In this document: piece after piece, positions 1 to 9,284 of the stretch
Position numbering within the stretch: position 1 is the first letter of the stretch
How the letters are laid out: every line of letters starts with the position of its first letter
Assembly (NCBI GenBank): GCA_038147195.1
Contig: JAYQTB010000004.1
Location: forward strand, 2,356,001 to 2,420,000
DNA length: 64,000 nucleotides
Direction of reading: 5' to 3'
DNA from: Eutrophocola salsuginis
GTDB lineage: Bacteria; Pseudomonadota; Gammaproteobacteria; Pseudomonadales; Pseudohongiellaceae
Position numbers and translations under genes: made by a program
Notes under the pieces: generated by a model
Seen by the model: the letters and a program-made list of their open reading frames with translations, nothing else
Database searches by the model: none
Told to the model about the DNA's origin: nothing

Positions 1-1
1 A

Positions 2-229
2 ATCATTGCCAATAATCCGGAGCAGGAAGAAGCAGAAGAAACCATTCCTGTGGAATACAAAGGAGATTCCCTGGAAATCGGGTTCAACGTCATGTACCTG
101 GTGGATGTGCTCAATGTATTGGATTCCGACAATGTTCAGGTCATTGTCTCGGATCCGAACAGCAGCGCCCTGATCCAGTCCTCTGATGACAGCAGCGCCA
201 TCTATGTCGTCATGCCCATGAGGTTGTAG
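2..229 (+). CDS. dnaN: DNA polymerase III beta subunit (sliding clamp), C-terminal part
   Basis: The first 75 codons visible are the C-terminal end of the beta sliding clamp, cut by the window edge. The clamp encircles DNA and tethers polymerase III. The fragment carries the segment IGFNVMYLVDVL and ends in the typical clamp C-terminus VVMPMRL, which lies at the clamp surface. It sits 20 bases upstream of recF, the usual dnaA-dnaN-recF-gyrB order, which supports the identification. Only the last domain can be seen. Confidence 0.93.
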   Translation: MIANNPEQEEAEETIPVEYKGDSLEIGFNVMYLVDVLNVLDSDNVQVIVSDPNSSALIQSSDDSSAIYVVMPMRL

Positions 230-249
230 CGCTGCCTGCAGGGTACAGA

Positions 250-1332
250 ATGCCCAGCATTCGCAAAATCCAGATCAGTACCTTTCGCAACCTGGACCAG
301 GAACACCTGGAGCCAGCTGCTGTTACCCTGATTGCCGGGGAAAATGGTAGCGGCAAGTCCAGCATCCTGGAAGCCATCCATTTTCTGGGCCTTGGCCGGT
401 CTTTTCGCAATACCCAGCAAACCCCCCTCATCCAGCATGGCAAACGTGCCTGTTCCGTTTACGGAGAGCTCGACAAAGGGCTCACCATAGGTGTCAGCCG
501 CAGCCTGGATGAGCCGCCGCAAATACGCGTCCAGGGCGACCGTGCGGCCTCCCCGGCCGAATTGGCCAGGCATTTGCCCCTGCAACTGCTCAATGCGGAG
601 GCCTTCCGCCTCCTGGAAGGCGGCCCCAAAACACGCCGCCAGTACATCGACTGGGGAGTGTTCCACGTGGAACATGGTTTCCATTACCACTGGCGGGACT
701 TCAAGCGCTGCATGCAGAACCGCAACGCCTTGCTGAAACAAAAAGCCAGGCCAGCGGAGCTAGCTCCGTGGACGCAGGAGTTTATCCACCACGCCAGAGC
801 CATTGACGCCCAGCGCCAGGCCTACCTGGAAGCCTTTATCCCGTACCTAGAAGATATGCTTGGCAAACTGATCAGCCTTGGGGACCTGCGATTTCGGTAT
901 TACCGGGGCTGGAGCGAGGACGAGGATATAGAAGTGGCGCTGGCCAACAGCGAGGAGCGGGACCGCATGCTGGGCCACACGTTGTCGGGCCCGCAGCGGG
1001 CAGATCTGAAAATCCGCCTGGGCAAGCAGCCCGCCAGCGATATCCTGTCACGGGGACAGCAAAAGCTCCTGGTGAGCGCCATGAAGCTGGCCCAGGGGTC
1101 TTTTCTGGCGAAAGAGTCCAACCGGCAGTGTGTTTACCTGATCGATGACCTGCCAGCAGAACTGGACCGTGAAAACCGGGGAAAAGTCTGCCGGCTTTTA
1201 CAGGGCCTGGGCAGCCAGGTTTTCCTCACCGGTACGGACGCTGAGGAGCTGGTCAGGACCGTGGAGGCCAGCGGATTTACGGCAAAAGAATACAGGTTGT
1301 TTCACGTGAAACATGGTAGAATATCCAGTTAG
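250..1332 (+). CDS. recF: DNA replication and repair protein RecF
   Basis: RecF is an SMC-like ATPase that helps load RecA at single-stranded gaps during replication-fork repair. The 360-residue length is normal. Walker A is GENGSGKS at residues 30-37, the ABC-type signature is LSRGQQKLL near residue 275, and Walker B is VYLIDDLPAELD. It follows dnaN by 20 bases and precedes gyrB by 82, so it probably shares the dnaN transcript. Its reading frame contains two perfect 16-bp parS-like palindromes, read as FHVEH and FHVKH; the second lies in the last 15 codons, outside the conserved core. Confidence 0.96.
   Translation: MPSIRKIQISTFRNLDQEHLEPAAVTLIAGENGSGKSSILEAIHFLGLGRSFRNTQQTPLIQHGKRACSVYGELDKGLTIGVSRSLDEPPQIRVQGDRAASPAELARHLPLQLLNAEAFRLLEGGPKTRRQYIDWGVFHVEHGFHYHWRDFKRCMQNRNALLKQKARPAELAPWTQEFIHHARAIDAQRQAYLEAFIPYLEDMLGKLISLGDLRFRYYRGWSEDEDIEVALANSEERDRMLGHTLSGPQRADLKIRLGKQPASDILSRGQQKLLVSAMKLAQGSFLAKESNRQCVYLIDDLPAELDRENRGKVCRLLQGLGSQVFLTGTDAEELVRTVEASGFTAKEYRLFHVKHGRISS
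659..674. other. parS: parS-like ParB binding site inside recF
   Basis: TGTTCCACGTGGAACA is a perfect 16-bp palindrome and matches the known ParB/Spo0J centromere consensus TGTTNCACGTGAAACA except for the symmetric G/C variant used in pseudomonads. parS sites cluster near oriC, which fits the dnaN-recF-gyrB setting. ParB loading here would direct SMC recruitment and origin segregation. No parA or parB gene is present in the window. Confidence 0.85.
1298..1313. other. parS: Second parS-like site at the 3' end of recF
   Basis: TGTTTCACGTGAAACA is a perfect 16-bp palindrome that fits the bacterial parS consensus exactly. It lies 639 bases downstream of the first site and within the last codons of recF, where it forces the peptide FHVKH near the C-terminus. 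Two closely spaced sites in one gene are typical of a chromosomal centromere cluster. Confidence 0.87.
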
Positions 1333-1414
1333 AAAACGGCCGCAGCACAGCGCCACCAGACTTATAATTTATCCTTAAAAATCAAATAGTTATAAGGGTC
1401 GAGGAGAGCGTCAT

Positions 1415-3826
1415 ATGGCACAGAGTGGTACCTACGATTCATCGAGTATCAAGGTCCTGAAGGGACTGGATGCGGTCAGGAAAAGACCGGGCATGTATAT
1501 CGGGGATACCGATGACGGAACAGGTCTGCACCACATGGTTTTCGAGTTGGTCGACAACTCGATCGACGAGGCTCTGGCAGGGCACTGTGACCTGATCAAG
1601 GTCATCATCCACAGTGACGAAACCGTCAGTGTCGCCGACAACGGCCGCGGCATTCCCACCGAGATTCACGAAGAAGGCGTTTCCGCCGCCGAGGTCATCA
1701 TGACCGTCCTCCATGCCGGGGGAAAATTCGACGACAATAGCTACAAGGTCAGTGGTGGCCTGCACGGAGTAGGCGTGTCTGTCGTCAACGCCCTGTCTTC
1801 CTACCTGAAACTGACCATCTGGCGCGGCGGCAAGGTCCATGAACAAACCTATCACCACGGCGTACCCGAAGAGCCCCTCAAGGTCGTGGGTGATACGGAC
1901 AAGACCGGCACATTGTGTCATTTCAAGCCGTCCGTCGACACTTTTACCAACATCGAATTTGAATACGACATCCTGGCCAAAAAGCTGAAAGAGCTGGCGT
2001 TCCTGAATGCGGGCATCGCCATCGAGCTTACCGACGAGCGTACAGACAAGACCGAAACCTTCAAGTATGACGGGGGGCTCGAGGCGTTCGTCAACTACCT
2101 GAATCAGAATCGGACGCCGATCAACAAGATTTTCCATTTCGCCTCCGAGCATGACCGTGTCGGTATCGAGATTGCCCTGCAATGGAATGACGGTTACCAG
2201 GAAAACATTTACGCCTACACCAACAATATTCCACAACGTGATGGCGGCACACACCTTGCCGGATTCCGCGGCGCACTGACTCGCGTCCTGAAAAGCTATA
2301 TCGACAAGGAAATGGAAAAGAAGGGTAAGGAAGTTCCGACCTCGGGCGACGACGCCCGCGAAGGCCTCACCGCCATTATCTCGGTAAAGGTCCAGGACCC
2401 GAAGTTCTCTTCGCAGACCAAGGACAAACTGGTGTCCTCCGAAGTAAAGGCTGCAGTTGAGCAGGAAATGGCCAGCCATTTTGCCGATTTTCTGATGGAA
2501 AATCCGCAGGAAGCCAAGAATATCGTCAACAAGATGCTCGATGCCGCCCGTGCCCGCGAGGCCGCACGCAAAGCCCGGGAAATGACCCGACGCAAGGGCG
2601 CCCTGGATCTGGCAGGACTGCCCGGCAAGCTGGCGGACTGCCAGGAAAAGGATCCAGCCCTTTCCGAGATCTACATCGTGGAGGGTGATTCTGCGGGCGG
2701 CTCGGCAAAACAGGGCCGTAACCGCAAGAACCAGGCGATACTGCCGCTGAAAGGCAAGATTCTGAACGTGGAGAAAGCCCGGTTCGACAAGATGCTCAGC
2801 TCCGCCGAGATCGGCACACTGATAAAGGCGCTCGGTTGTGGTATCGGCTCTGAAGAATTCGATGCGGACAGCCTGCGCTACCACAGCATCATCATCATGA
2901 CCGATGCCGACGTGGACGGTTCGCATATCCGCACACTGCTGCTGACTTTTTTCTTTCGGCAGATGCGCGAATTAGTAGAAAGGGGGCACATCTTCATTGC
3001 CCAGCCGCCGCTGTACAAGATTCGCAAGGGCAAGCAGGAGCAGTACCTGAAGGATGATGAGGAGCTTTCCCAGTTCCAGGTCCAGAATGCCCTCGAAGGC
3101 GCCAGCCTCCACGTCAATGCCGATGCCCCTGGCATCAGCAGCAACGTACTGGAAGCAATAGTTACAGAAAACCGAAACGTGCGTTCAATAATCAGGCGTC
3201 TTTCCCACCAGTACCCCGGCGAAGTACTGGAACAGCTAATGTCGCAGGATCAGATGACGTTCGCTGATATGGCGGACAAGGACAAGGTTGAGCAGTGGAC
3301 AAAAGCCCTCGAAAACGCCGTGGCCGAAAAAAGCTCGTCAGGCGCCAGTTATGAGTTCAGCGTAGTGCATGATGACGAGGAACACGTGTATGAACCCGTG
3401 GTGAAATCGATAATTCATGGCGTTTCACGCAAGACCACGTTACGTCCGGAACTTTTCAAGTCACAGGAGTACCGGGATATCGTCGGGCTGGGCGAGAAAC
3501 TGGCCGGATTGTTCGAGGCTGGCGCGTACGTGAAGCGCGGCGAGAAAACACAGGGTGTCAGCGACTTCAAACAGGCCCTGGACTGGCTGATGAAAGAAGG
3601 GATGAAGGGTATCTACCTGCAGCGCTACAAGGGTCTTGGTGAAATGAATCCGGACCAATTGTGGGAGACCACGATGGATCCAGAATTCAGGCGCATGACA
3701 CGCGTTACTATCGATGATGCCATGAGCGCGGACCAGTTGTTCTCGACACTGATGGGCGACCAGGTCGAGCCGCGCCGTGAATTCATTGAAACCAATGCCC
3801 TGAAGGTGTCGAACCTCGACGTCTAG
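1415..3826 (+). CDS. gyrB: DNA gyrase subunit B
   Basis: GyrB is the ATPase subunit of gyrase, which introduces negative supercoils. The 803-residue length matches gammaproteobacterial GyrB, which has an insertion in the TOPRIM region. The GHKL ATPase motifs are visible near the N-terminus (VDNSIDEA, DNGRGIP, GGLHGVGVSVVNAL). The TOPRIM core has EGDSAGGSAKQGR and DADVDGSHI, and the C-terminal tail has QRYKGLGEMNPDQLW. A GAGGAG ribosome binding site precedes the ATG. It is convergent with plsC, leaving 9 bases between stops. A TATAAT at 1363-1368 could be its -10 element, but no good -35 is seen. Confidence 0.97.
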   Translation: MAQSGTYDSSSIKVLKGLDAVRKRPGMYIGDTDDGTGLHHMVFELVDNSIDEALAGHCDLIKVIIHSDETVSVADNGRGIPTEIHEEGVSAAEVIMTVLHAGGKFDDNSYKVSGGLHGVGVSVVNALSSYLKLTIWRGGKVHEQTYHHGVPEEPLKVVGDTDKTGTLCHFKPSVDTFTNIEFEYDILAKKLKELAFLNAGIAIELTDERTDKTETFKYDGGLEAFVNYLNQNRTPINKIFHFASEHDRVGIEIALQWNDGYQENIYAYTNNIPQRDGGTHLAGFRGALTRVLKSYIDKEMEKKGKEVPTSGDDAREGLTAIISVKVQDPKFSSQTKDKLVSSEVKAAVEQEMASHFADFLMENPQEAKNIVNKMLDAARAREAARKAREMTRRKGALDLAGLPGKLADCQEKDPALSEIYIVEGDSAGGSAKQGRNRKNQAILPLKGKILNVEKARFDKMLSSAEIGTLIKALGCGIGSEEFDADSLRYHSIIIMTDADVDGSHIRTLLLTFFFRQMRELVERGHIFIAQPPLYKIRKGKQEQYLKDDEELSQFQVQNALEGASLHVNADAPGISSNVLEAIVTENRNVRSIIRRLSHQYPGEVLEQLMSQDQMTFADMADKDKVEQWTKALENAVAEKSSSGASYEFSVVHDDEEHVYEPVVKSIIHGVSRKTTLRPELFKSQEYRDIVGLGEKLAGLFEAGAYVKRGEKTQGVSDFKQALDWLMKEGMKGIYLQRYKGLGEMNPDQLWETTMDPEFRRMTRVTIDDAMSADQLFSTLMGDQVEPRREFIETNALKVSNLDV

Positions 3827-3835
3827 AAACCGGAG

Positions 3836-4540
3836 CTAGTCGGCCTGGATCGCCTGACGAGTCCAGGCTTCAATCTTCCGCGTGACTTCCCGCGCATCCT
3901 TGCCAGCCGTATCAATAGGTTTGCCAATCACGACCTGGATTGTGCCGGCATGCTTGATGATCTTGTGGGCTGGCCAGAACAGGCCCGCATTATGGGCAAC
4001 CGGAACAATCGGCTTGCCGGCCGCGATGGCGAGCTCTGCACCACCCGCGGAATACTTCTTTTCCATACCAGGCGCGACCCGGGTGCCCTCAGGGAATACC
4101 AGCACTGAAATACCGTCCGCCAGGTTGGCCTTGCCCTGTTCCATCAGCTGTTGCAGCGACCTTCCCTTCTTGCTTCGATCGATGGCGATAGGATTAAGCA
4201 GGCGTAATGCCCAGCCGAAAAAAGGGATGTTCAGCAATTCTTTTTTCAGGATGGCGCAAACGGGCAGGAACTCCCAGTAGAGGAACAACGTTTCCCAGGG
4301 ACTCTGGTGATTCGAGAGCATCACGAAAGCGCCAGATGGCACATTTTCCAGGCCGCTGACTTGCCACCTGACACCGCAAGTGATTCGCAGCCACCATAAG
4401 CTAAAGGCATTCCAGATCAGGAAATAGTGATAGCGTGTCTTGAGCGACATGAATAGGCCGAAAATTACGCAAAGGATGGCGTGAGGGGCCAGCACGCTGT
4501 AATAGCCGAGGTAAAAAAGAAGTGATCGCAGGGTCTTCAT
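3836..4540 (-). CDS. plsC: 1-acyl-sn-glycerol-3-phosphate acyltransferase (PlsC family)
   Basis: An inner-membrane acyltransferase of the PlsC/LPLAT family that makes phosphatidic acid from lysophosphatidic acid. Sequence evidence: two hydrophobic N-terminal segments, the acyltransferase motif NHQSPWE (a variant with Glu in place of the usual Asp, common in this subfamily), and FPEGTR in the substrate-binding block. Length is 234 residues. The ATG overlaps the gmhB stop as ATGA, so it is translationally coupled as the last gene of the glyQ-glyS-gmhB operon, the same order as in Pseudomonas. Exact acyl specificity is not determined by the sequence. Confidence 0.88.
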   Translation of the reverse strand: MKTLRSLLFYLGYYSVLAPHAILCVIFGLFMSLKTRYHYFLIWNAFSLWWLRITCGVRWQVSGLENVPSGAFVMLSNHQSPWETLFLYWEFLPVCAILKKELLNIPFFGWALRLLNPIAIDRSKKGRSLQQLMEQGKANLADGISVLVFPEGTRVAPGMEKKYSAGGAELAIAAGKPIVPVAHNAGLFWPAHKIIKHAGTIQVVIGKPIDTAGKDAREVTRKIEAWTRQAIQAD

Positions 4541-5115
4541 GCGGACCCCTGGTCAATCGCATGCTGCTGTCCACCGATGACGAACATGGCGGCAGAGAAC
4601 AGGTCATCGAAAACCGGTATATCCCGGAGTTTATCCGGAGCCATGGTTTCCTTAGTCAGGGTGCCCTTACCTGTCAATACCAGGATTGGTTTGCAGCCCT
4701 TGGCTAGGGCGACATCGATATCCTTTTCTGTATCCCCGATGAACCAAGCGTCGGCAACGGAACGGCCAAACTGTTCCTCGAGCTGGTTGAGCAGTCCGGG
4801 GCGGGGTTTGCGACAGTTGCAGTTTTCATCAGGCCTGTGCGGACAGAAGAAAATCCCGTCGATTTGGCCGCGCTGCTCTTCCACCAGCGTGCGCAATAAC
4901 TCATGTATGCGTGCCAGGGCGAATTCATCAAACAGGCCGCGACCAAGACCGGACTGGTTGGTGGCAACACATACCTGGAAACCTGACCGGGACAACTGGC
5001 TGATGGCCTCGATGCTGCCGGTGATGGGAAAGAACTCTTCTTCGCTCTTGATGTATTCGTCGGAGTCATGGTTGATGACGCCGTCGCGATCGAGAATTAC
5101 CAGTGGAGCGTTCAT
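4537..5115 (-). CDS. gmhB: D-glycero-beta-D-manno-heptose 1,7-bisphosphate 7-phosphatase
   Basis: A HAD-family phosphatase that removes the 7-phosphate in ADP-heptose synthesis for the LPS inner core. HAD motif I is LDRDGVIN near residue 9, motif II is ATNQSG, and motif IV is GDTEKDIDVA. The CPHRPDENCNCRKP segment provides the zinc-binding Cys/His ligands typical of GmhB. The start was set at the ATG giving MNAPLVILDRDG, 192 residues; the longer frame upstream runs into glyS and has no conserved sequence. The stop overlaps the plsC start. It supplies the heptose used by the WaaC encoded at 9.9-11.1 kb. Confidence 0.9.
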   Translation of the reverse strand: MNAPLVILDRDGVINHDSDEYIKSEEEFFPITGSIEAISQLSRSGFQVCVATNQSGLGRGLFDEFALARIHELLRTLVEEQRGQIDGIFFCPHRPDENCNCRKPRPGLLNQLEEQFGRSVADAWFIGDTEKDIDVALAKGCKPILVLTGKGTLTKETMAPDKLRDIPVFDDLFSAAMFVIGGQQHAIDQGSA

Positions 5116-5125
5116 GCAGGCCTGC

Positions 5126-7201
5126 TCAGGCGGCCTGCAGGAATGAGATGTCCGCAATCTGCAGGAACAGGTGGCGAAGTTTTTGCAGTAGGGACTGGCG
5201 GTTCATCCGGACCTTTTCATCATCCGTGTTCACCATGACTTCATCAAAGAAACGGTCGATATCCACCTGGAGTGAAGCCATGGCTGATAGCGCCTTGCTG
5301 TATTCCTGTTTGTCGAGCAGTGGCTGTACCTGCTTAAGCAAGGCATCAAGTTTATCAGCCAGTTGTTTTTCCGCCCCTTCGGTGAGCAGGCCGGTATTGG
5401 TCTGCGTGGATGGCTGCTCGTCCAGCTTGGCCAGGATATTGGATACACGCTTGTTGGCAGCCGCCAGTGCTTCGGCTTCTTTTAACGCGGTGAAATCGCT
5501 CACGGCGCGAATCCGCAGGTCGAAATCGCGTGGGCGTGTTGATCGCACCGCATCCACGGCCTGGAAGATATTAGAGCGCACGCCTTCATCGGCATACCAG
5601 GCGCGAAAGCGTTCAAAGATGAAATCGAGCACGCGGGTTTCAAGCCCATCACATTCGGGCAGATCGGCGTACTGGTTCACCGCATTGCTGATGCAGTCGG
5701 CCAGGTCGAGATCCAGGCCCTTCTCCACAACGATACGGAGAATGCCAAGCGCCGCACGTCGCAGCGCAAACGGGTCTTTGGAGCCAGTCGGTGGCTGGCC
5801 AATGCCAAACAAGCCGACGATCGTGTCGATGCGCTCGGCCAGAGCCAGGGCAATTCCGGTTTGGCTCACGGGCAGATCGTCACCAGCAAAACGCGGCAGG
5901 TACTGCTCGAAGATAGCCTGGGCGACCTCCGGATCCTCGCCGTCATGCCGGGCGTAATAGTTGCCCATGATGCCCTGCAGTTCAGCAAACTCGCCAACCA
6001 TGCCGGTCAACAAGTCACACTTGGCCAGCAATGCGGCACGCTCTGCCCTGCCCTCGTCGAAGCCGGACTTGCCGGCAATGAACGCGGCTATCTTTGCCAC
6101 GCGCTGGGATTTGTCAAAAACAGTGCCCAGGGTCTGTTCGAATATAACGGTCTGCAACCTGTCCTGCCGTGATTCGAGAGTGTGCTTTTTATCCTGTTCG
6201 AAAAAAAAGGCGGCATCGGCAAGGCGCGGCCTGATGACTCTTTCGTTGCCGGCGATCACCCGCGCCGGTTCCTGGCTGACCAGGTTACTGATGGTGATGA
6301 AGTTGGGCAGGATATTGCCCTTGCTGTCTTCCAGGGTGAAGCATTTTTGGTGGTTTTTCATCGACGAAACCAGCGCTTCTTTTGGCACGTCGAGGAAGGC
6401 CTTGTCGAAGGCGCCGGTCAGGGCCACCGGCCATTCGACCAGTGCGGTGACCTCATTGAGCAGGTCCTCGTCGATGACAACCCGGGCATTGTGCTGGCTG
6501 CCCTGCTCCTGCAACTGCGCGCGAATTTTTTCCCGGCGTTGGGCGAAATCCGGCAAAACAAAACCGGTTTCAGTGAGGGCGGTAATGTAGTCAGACGGTG
6601 AATCAAGCGCTATGGCATCGGGATGATGGAAACGATGACCATAGGTGTTGCTGCCGGAGTTCACCCCCAGTATGGTGGCAGGCACAACGGCGTTGCCGAA
6701 CAGCAATACGACCCAGTGAACCGGGCGCACAAATTCTTCGTGGGAGCTGCCCCAGCGCATGCGCTTGGGTATTGGCAGTGCGGCAAGGGCCTCATTGATG
6801 AGGCCGGGCAACAGGTCGGCCGTCTGTTCGCCGGGCCTGGTGGCCTGGTAGTAAAGCTTTGTCACCTTGCCGTCATTCTTCTCGCTCAGGTCGGCGACGC
6901 TGACACCGCAGGATCGGGCAAAACCTTCGGCGGCCTTGGTCGGCTTGCCGTCTGCATCGTAAGCCGCCTGCAATGCGGGGCCGAATTTTTCAATAGCCGC
7001 ATCGGCCTGGCTCTCCTGTAAATCCCTGACCAGTACGGCAAGACGTCGCGGTGTAGCGAAGGCCGTGGTCCCGGAATAATCCAGGTTCTGCCTGCCGAGT
7101 CCCGCGGCAACCTCGCGCTCGAAGGCGGCGGACAACACGGGCAGGGCTTTCGGTGGCAATTCCTCGGTGCCGATTTCCACCAGCAGGTCGCGACTATTCA
7201 T
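5126..7201 (-). CDS. glyS: Glycine-tRNA ligase beta subunit
   Basis: The beta chain of the alpha2beta2 bacterial glycyl-tRNA synthetase, responsible for tRNA recognition. The 691-residue length is standard. The N-terminus LVEIGTEELPPKAL and internal motifs such as RLADAAFFFEQD and GDDLPVSQTGIALALAERID are characteristic of GlyS. The start was chosen at the ATG giving MNSRDLLVEIGTEELP. It overlaps the 3' end of glyQ by 8 bases, so the two subunits are translationally coupled. Confidence 0.96.
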   Translation of the reverse strand: MNSRDLLVEIGTEELPPKALPVLSAAFEREVAAGLGRQNLDYSGTTAFATPRRLAVLVRDLQESQADAAIEKFGPALQAAYDADGKPTKAAEGFARSCGVSVADLSEKNDGKVTKLYYQATRPGEQTADLLPGLINEALAALPIPKRMRWGSSHEEFVRPVHWVVLLFGNAVVPATILGVNSGSNTYGHRFHHPDAIALDSPSDYITALTETGFVLPDFAQRREKIRAQLQEQGSQHNARVVIDEDLLNEVTALVEWPVALTGAFDKAFLDVPKEALVSSMKNHQKCFTLEDSKGNILPNFITISNLVSQEPARVIAGNERVIRPRLADAAFFFEQDKKHTLESRQDRLQTVIFEQTLGTVFDKSQRVAKIAAFIAGKSGFDEGRAERAALLAKCDLLTGMVGEFAELQGIMGNYYARHDGEDPEVAQAIFEQYLPRFAGDDLPVSQTGIALALAERIDTIVGLFGIGQPPTGSKDPFALRRAALGILRIVVEKGLDLDLADCISNAVNQYADLPECDGLETRVLDFIFERFRAWYADEGVRSNIFQAVDAVRSTRPRDFDLRIRAVSDFTALKEAEALAAANKRVSNILAKLDEQPSTQTNTGLLTEGAEKQLADKLDALLKQVQPLLDKQEYSKALSAMASLQVDIDRFFDEVMVNTDDEKVRMNRQSLLQKLRHLFLQIADISFLQAA

Positions 7202-8138
7202 TGCTGTACTTCTCCAGGGTGGCCTTGCGCAGCGCCCCGGGTGCCAGCGGGAAACCCAGGCGTGCCCGGGAATCAAAATAGGCCTGGGCAACCATTCTTG
7301 CCATTGCCCTCACCCGCAGGATGTATCGCTGCCTTTCTGTCACGGAGATCGCTGAACGGGCATCGAGCAGGTTGAAGGTGTGGGAGGCTTTCAGGACCAT
7401 CTCATAGGCGGGCAAGACCAGCTGCTTGTCGATCAGGAACTGGCACTGTACTTCCGCCTCGTCGAAACCGTGAAACAAGATATCGGTATTGGCATATTCA
7501 AAATTGTAAGCGGACATTTCCACTTCGTTCTGGTGGAACACATCACCGTAGGTCACGGTTCCGTTGGGTGTGTTGGCCCAGACGATATCGAAAATACTGT
7601 CCACCCCCTGCAGGTACATGGCGATGCGCTCGATGCCGTAGGTGATCTCGCCGCTCACCGGGAAGCATTCCAGGCCGCCCACCTGCTGGAAGTAGGTAAA
7701 CTGGGTGACCTCCATGCCGTTCAGCCAGACTTCCCAGCCAAGCCCCCAGGCACCGAGGGTCGGCGATTCCCAGTTATCCTCGACAAAGCGGATATCGTGC
7801 ACGTTCGTGTCAATACCAAGATATTTAAGCGATTTTAGATACAAATCTTGAATATTATCCGGCGATGGCTTGAGGATGACCTGGAACTGGTAATAATGCT
7901 GCAGCCGCATGGGATTTTCCCCGTAACGGCTGTCTGTGGGGCGCCGGCAGGGTTGTATATAGGCGCTGTTCCAGCTTTCCGGGCCGATGGCGCGCAGGAA
8001 GGTTGCGGTGTGGAAGGTGCCAGCACCAACTTCGAGGTCCAGCGGCTGGATAATCACGCAGCCGTGATCGGCCCAGAATTGCTGGAGGGCAAGAATAAGG
8101 CCCTGGAATGTGGACACATCGGGTGCCGAATTGCTCAA
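7194..8138 (-). CDS. glyQ: Glycine-tRNA ligase alpha subunit
   Basis: The catalytic alpha subunit of glycyl-tRNA synthetase. Conserved blocks are TFQGLILALQQFW, QPLDLEVGAGT, RRPTDSRYGENPMRLQHYYQFQ and EVTQFTYFQQVGG. The start is a TTG at 8136-8138: it is preceded by AGGAG at 6-base spacing and gives a 314-residue protein, the normal length. The frame stays open far upstream to 8459, but that extension has no similarity to GlyQ. It is the first gene of the glyQ-glyS-gmhB-plsC operon and is divergent from lpxL. Confidence 0.95.
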   Translation of the reverse strand: MSNSAPDVSTFQGLILALQQFWADHGCVIIQPLDLEVGAGTFHTATFLRAIGPESWNSAYIQPCRRPTDSRYGENPMRLQHYYQFQVILKPSPDNIQDLYLKSLKYLGIDTNVHDIRFVEDNWESPTLGAWGLGWEVWLNGMEVTQFTYFQQVGGLECFPVSGEITYGIERIAMYLQGVDSIFDIVWANTPNGTVTYGDVFHQNEVEMSAYNFEYANTDILFHGFDEAEVQCQFLIDKQLVLPAYEMVLKASHTFNLLDARSAISVTERQRYILRVRAMARMVAQAYFDSRARLGFPLAPGALRKATLEKYSNE

Positions 8139-8313
8139 AAAAGGCTCCTGGAGGATCAATATCGGATAAAATGGCCGCAAGATCCCGGTTCTGGTTGGCC
8201 GGGGGCTCCGGTGGCCTGAAAAAGCGCTAATTATGCTAAAAACGGGCGTTGATGGCGAGAATAAACTGGGTACTCGCTCCAGGTAATACGGTAGCTGCAC
8301 AGCATCTGACATT

Positions 8314-9208
8314 TTGAAATCAGCACTCTTTATATTTTTCCTGCGCGGACTGTCGATACTGCCCCTCGGTGCCGCCAGGCGGGTCGGCTCCCTCCTCGGC
8401 CGGATTGCCTGGCTGATGTCCTCCCGAATGGCCGCCACCACCCGGACAAATCTTGCCATTTGCTACCCCATAATGCCTGAAAGTGAGCGCCTGCTACTCG
8501 GCAAGGACAGTCTTTCTAATACATTCCAGACCCTGACAGAATGTGGGCCGGTTTGGTTGTGGCCGGCCGAAAAGGTCCTGGATCATGTCCTGGAGATCGA
8601 AGGCCTGGCGTTTTTGCAGGCCGCCCAGGCGGAAAAAAAAGGGACCGTGGTCATCGCCCCGCACCTGGGCAACTGGGAAGTGTTCGGGCTCTACCTGAAC
8701 CAGTGCGGTTGCGGCCAGAGCAGCCAGTTGTACCAGGCCCCCAGGGAGCCCGGACTGGACCGCCTGCTCTTTCGGGCGCGCGGCCGTACCGGTGCCAGGA
8801 TGGTGGCAACCGACAATAAAGGCGTCATCAGGTTGCTAAAAGCGCTGAAAAGCGGCGAAATTGTTGGAATCTTGCCTGATCAGGTGCCAAATGTGGCGTC
8901 GAGCGGCGACTTCGCCCCCTTCTTCGGCAAACAGGTCCTGACTATGACCCTGGTCTCCCGGCTGATCCAGAAAACCGGTGCCAGGGCCGTTCTCGGCTTT
9001 GCCGCCCGGGTGTCACAGGAGGGCCGCCAGGGCTGGAAAATTATTTTCCAGGAAATGCCAGCTCAAGATATATGCCGAGCATATATCAGATTCGCTCCCG
9101 GCCCTGAACCGGGCTATCGAGCAGGCCATCGGGGATTATCCTGAACAGTACCAGTGGGAGTACAAGCGCTTCAGGCGCGTCCCTTCAGGAGAACAGCGTC
9201 CGTACTGA
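8314..9208 (+). pseudogene. lpxL: Lipid A biosynthesis lauroyl/myristoyl acyltransferase, frameshifted
   Basis: An LpxL/HtrB-family inner-membrane enzyme adding a secondary acyl chain to lipid A. The first frame gives a hydrophobic N-terminus, the catalytic HX4E motif HLGNWE near residue 112 and ILPDQVPN. After about position 9065 it reads into unrelated residues and stops at 9144. The correct C-terminus, with the hallmark DYPEQYQWEYKRFR, continues in another frame to 9208. The simplest repair is restoring an AT in the run at 9067-9073, giving QDIYAEHIS. Only one lesion is visible, so recent mutation or assembly error are both possible. The start is a TTG at 8314. Confidence 0.82.
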
Positions 9209-9284
9209 AGCGCCATTGATCTGGCGCTATTGAATGATGCAGTTGATCACGGAATAATTTCGCAACCTTGAGCAGATAACGTCG

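Noticed and set aside
1439..2926. A 495-codon open frame on the minus strand opposite gyrB
   Set aside because: It is a shadow of the strongly biased gyrB coding sequence; no conserved motifs and no ribosome site, and gyrB is certain.
8139..8459. An upstream extension of glyQ by about 107 codons
   Set aside because: It overlaps the divergent lpxL gene and has no resemblance to GlyQ; the TTG at 8138 has a good ribosome site and gives the normal length.
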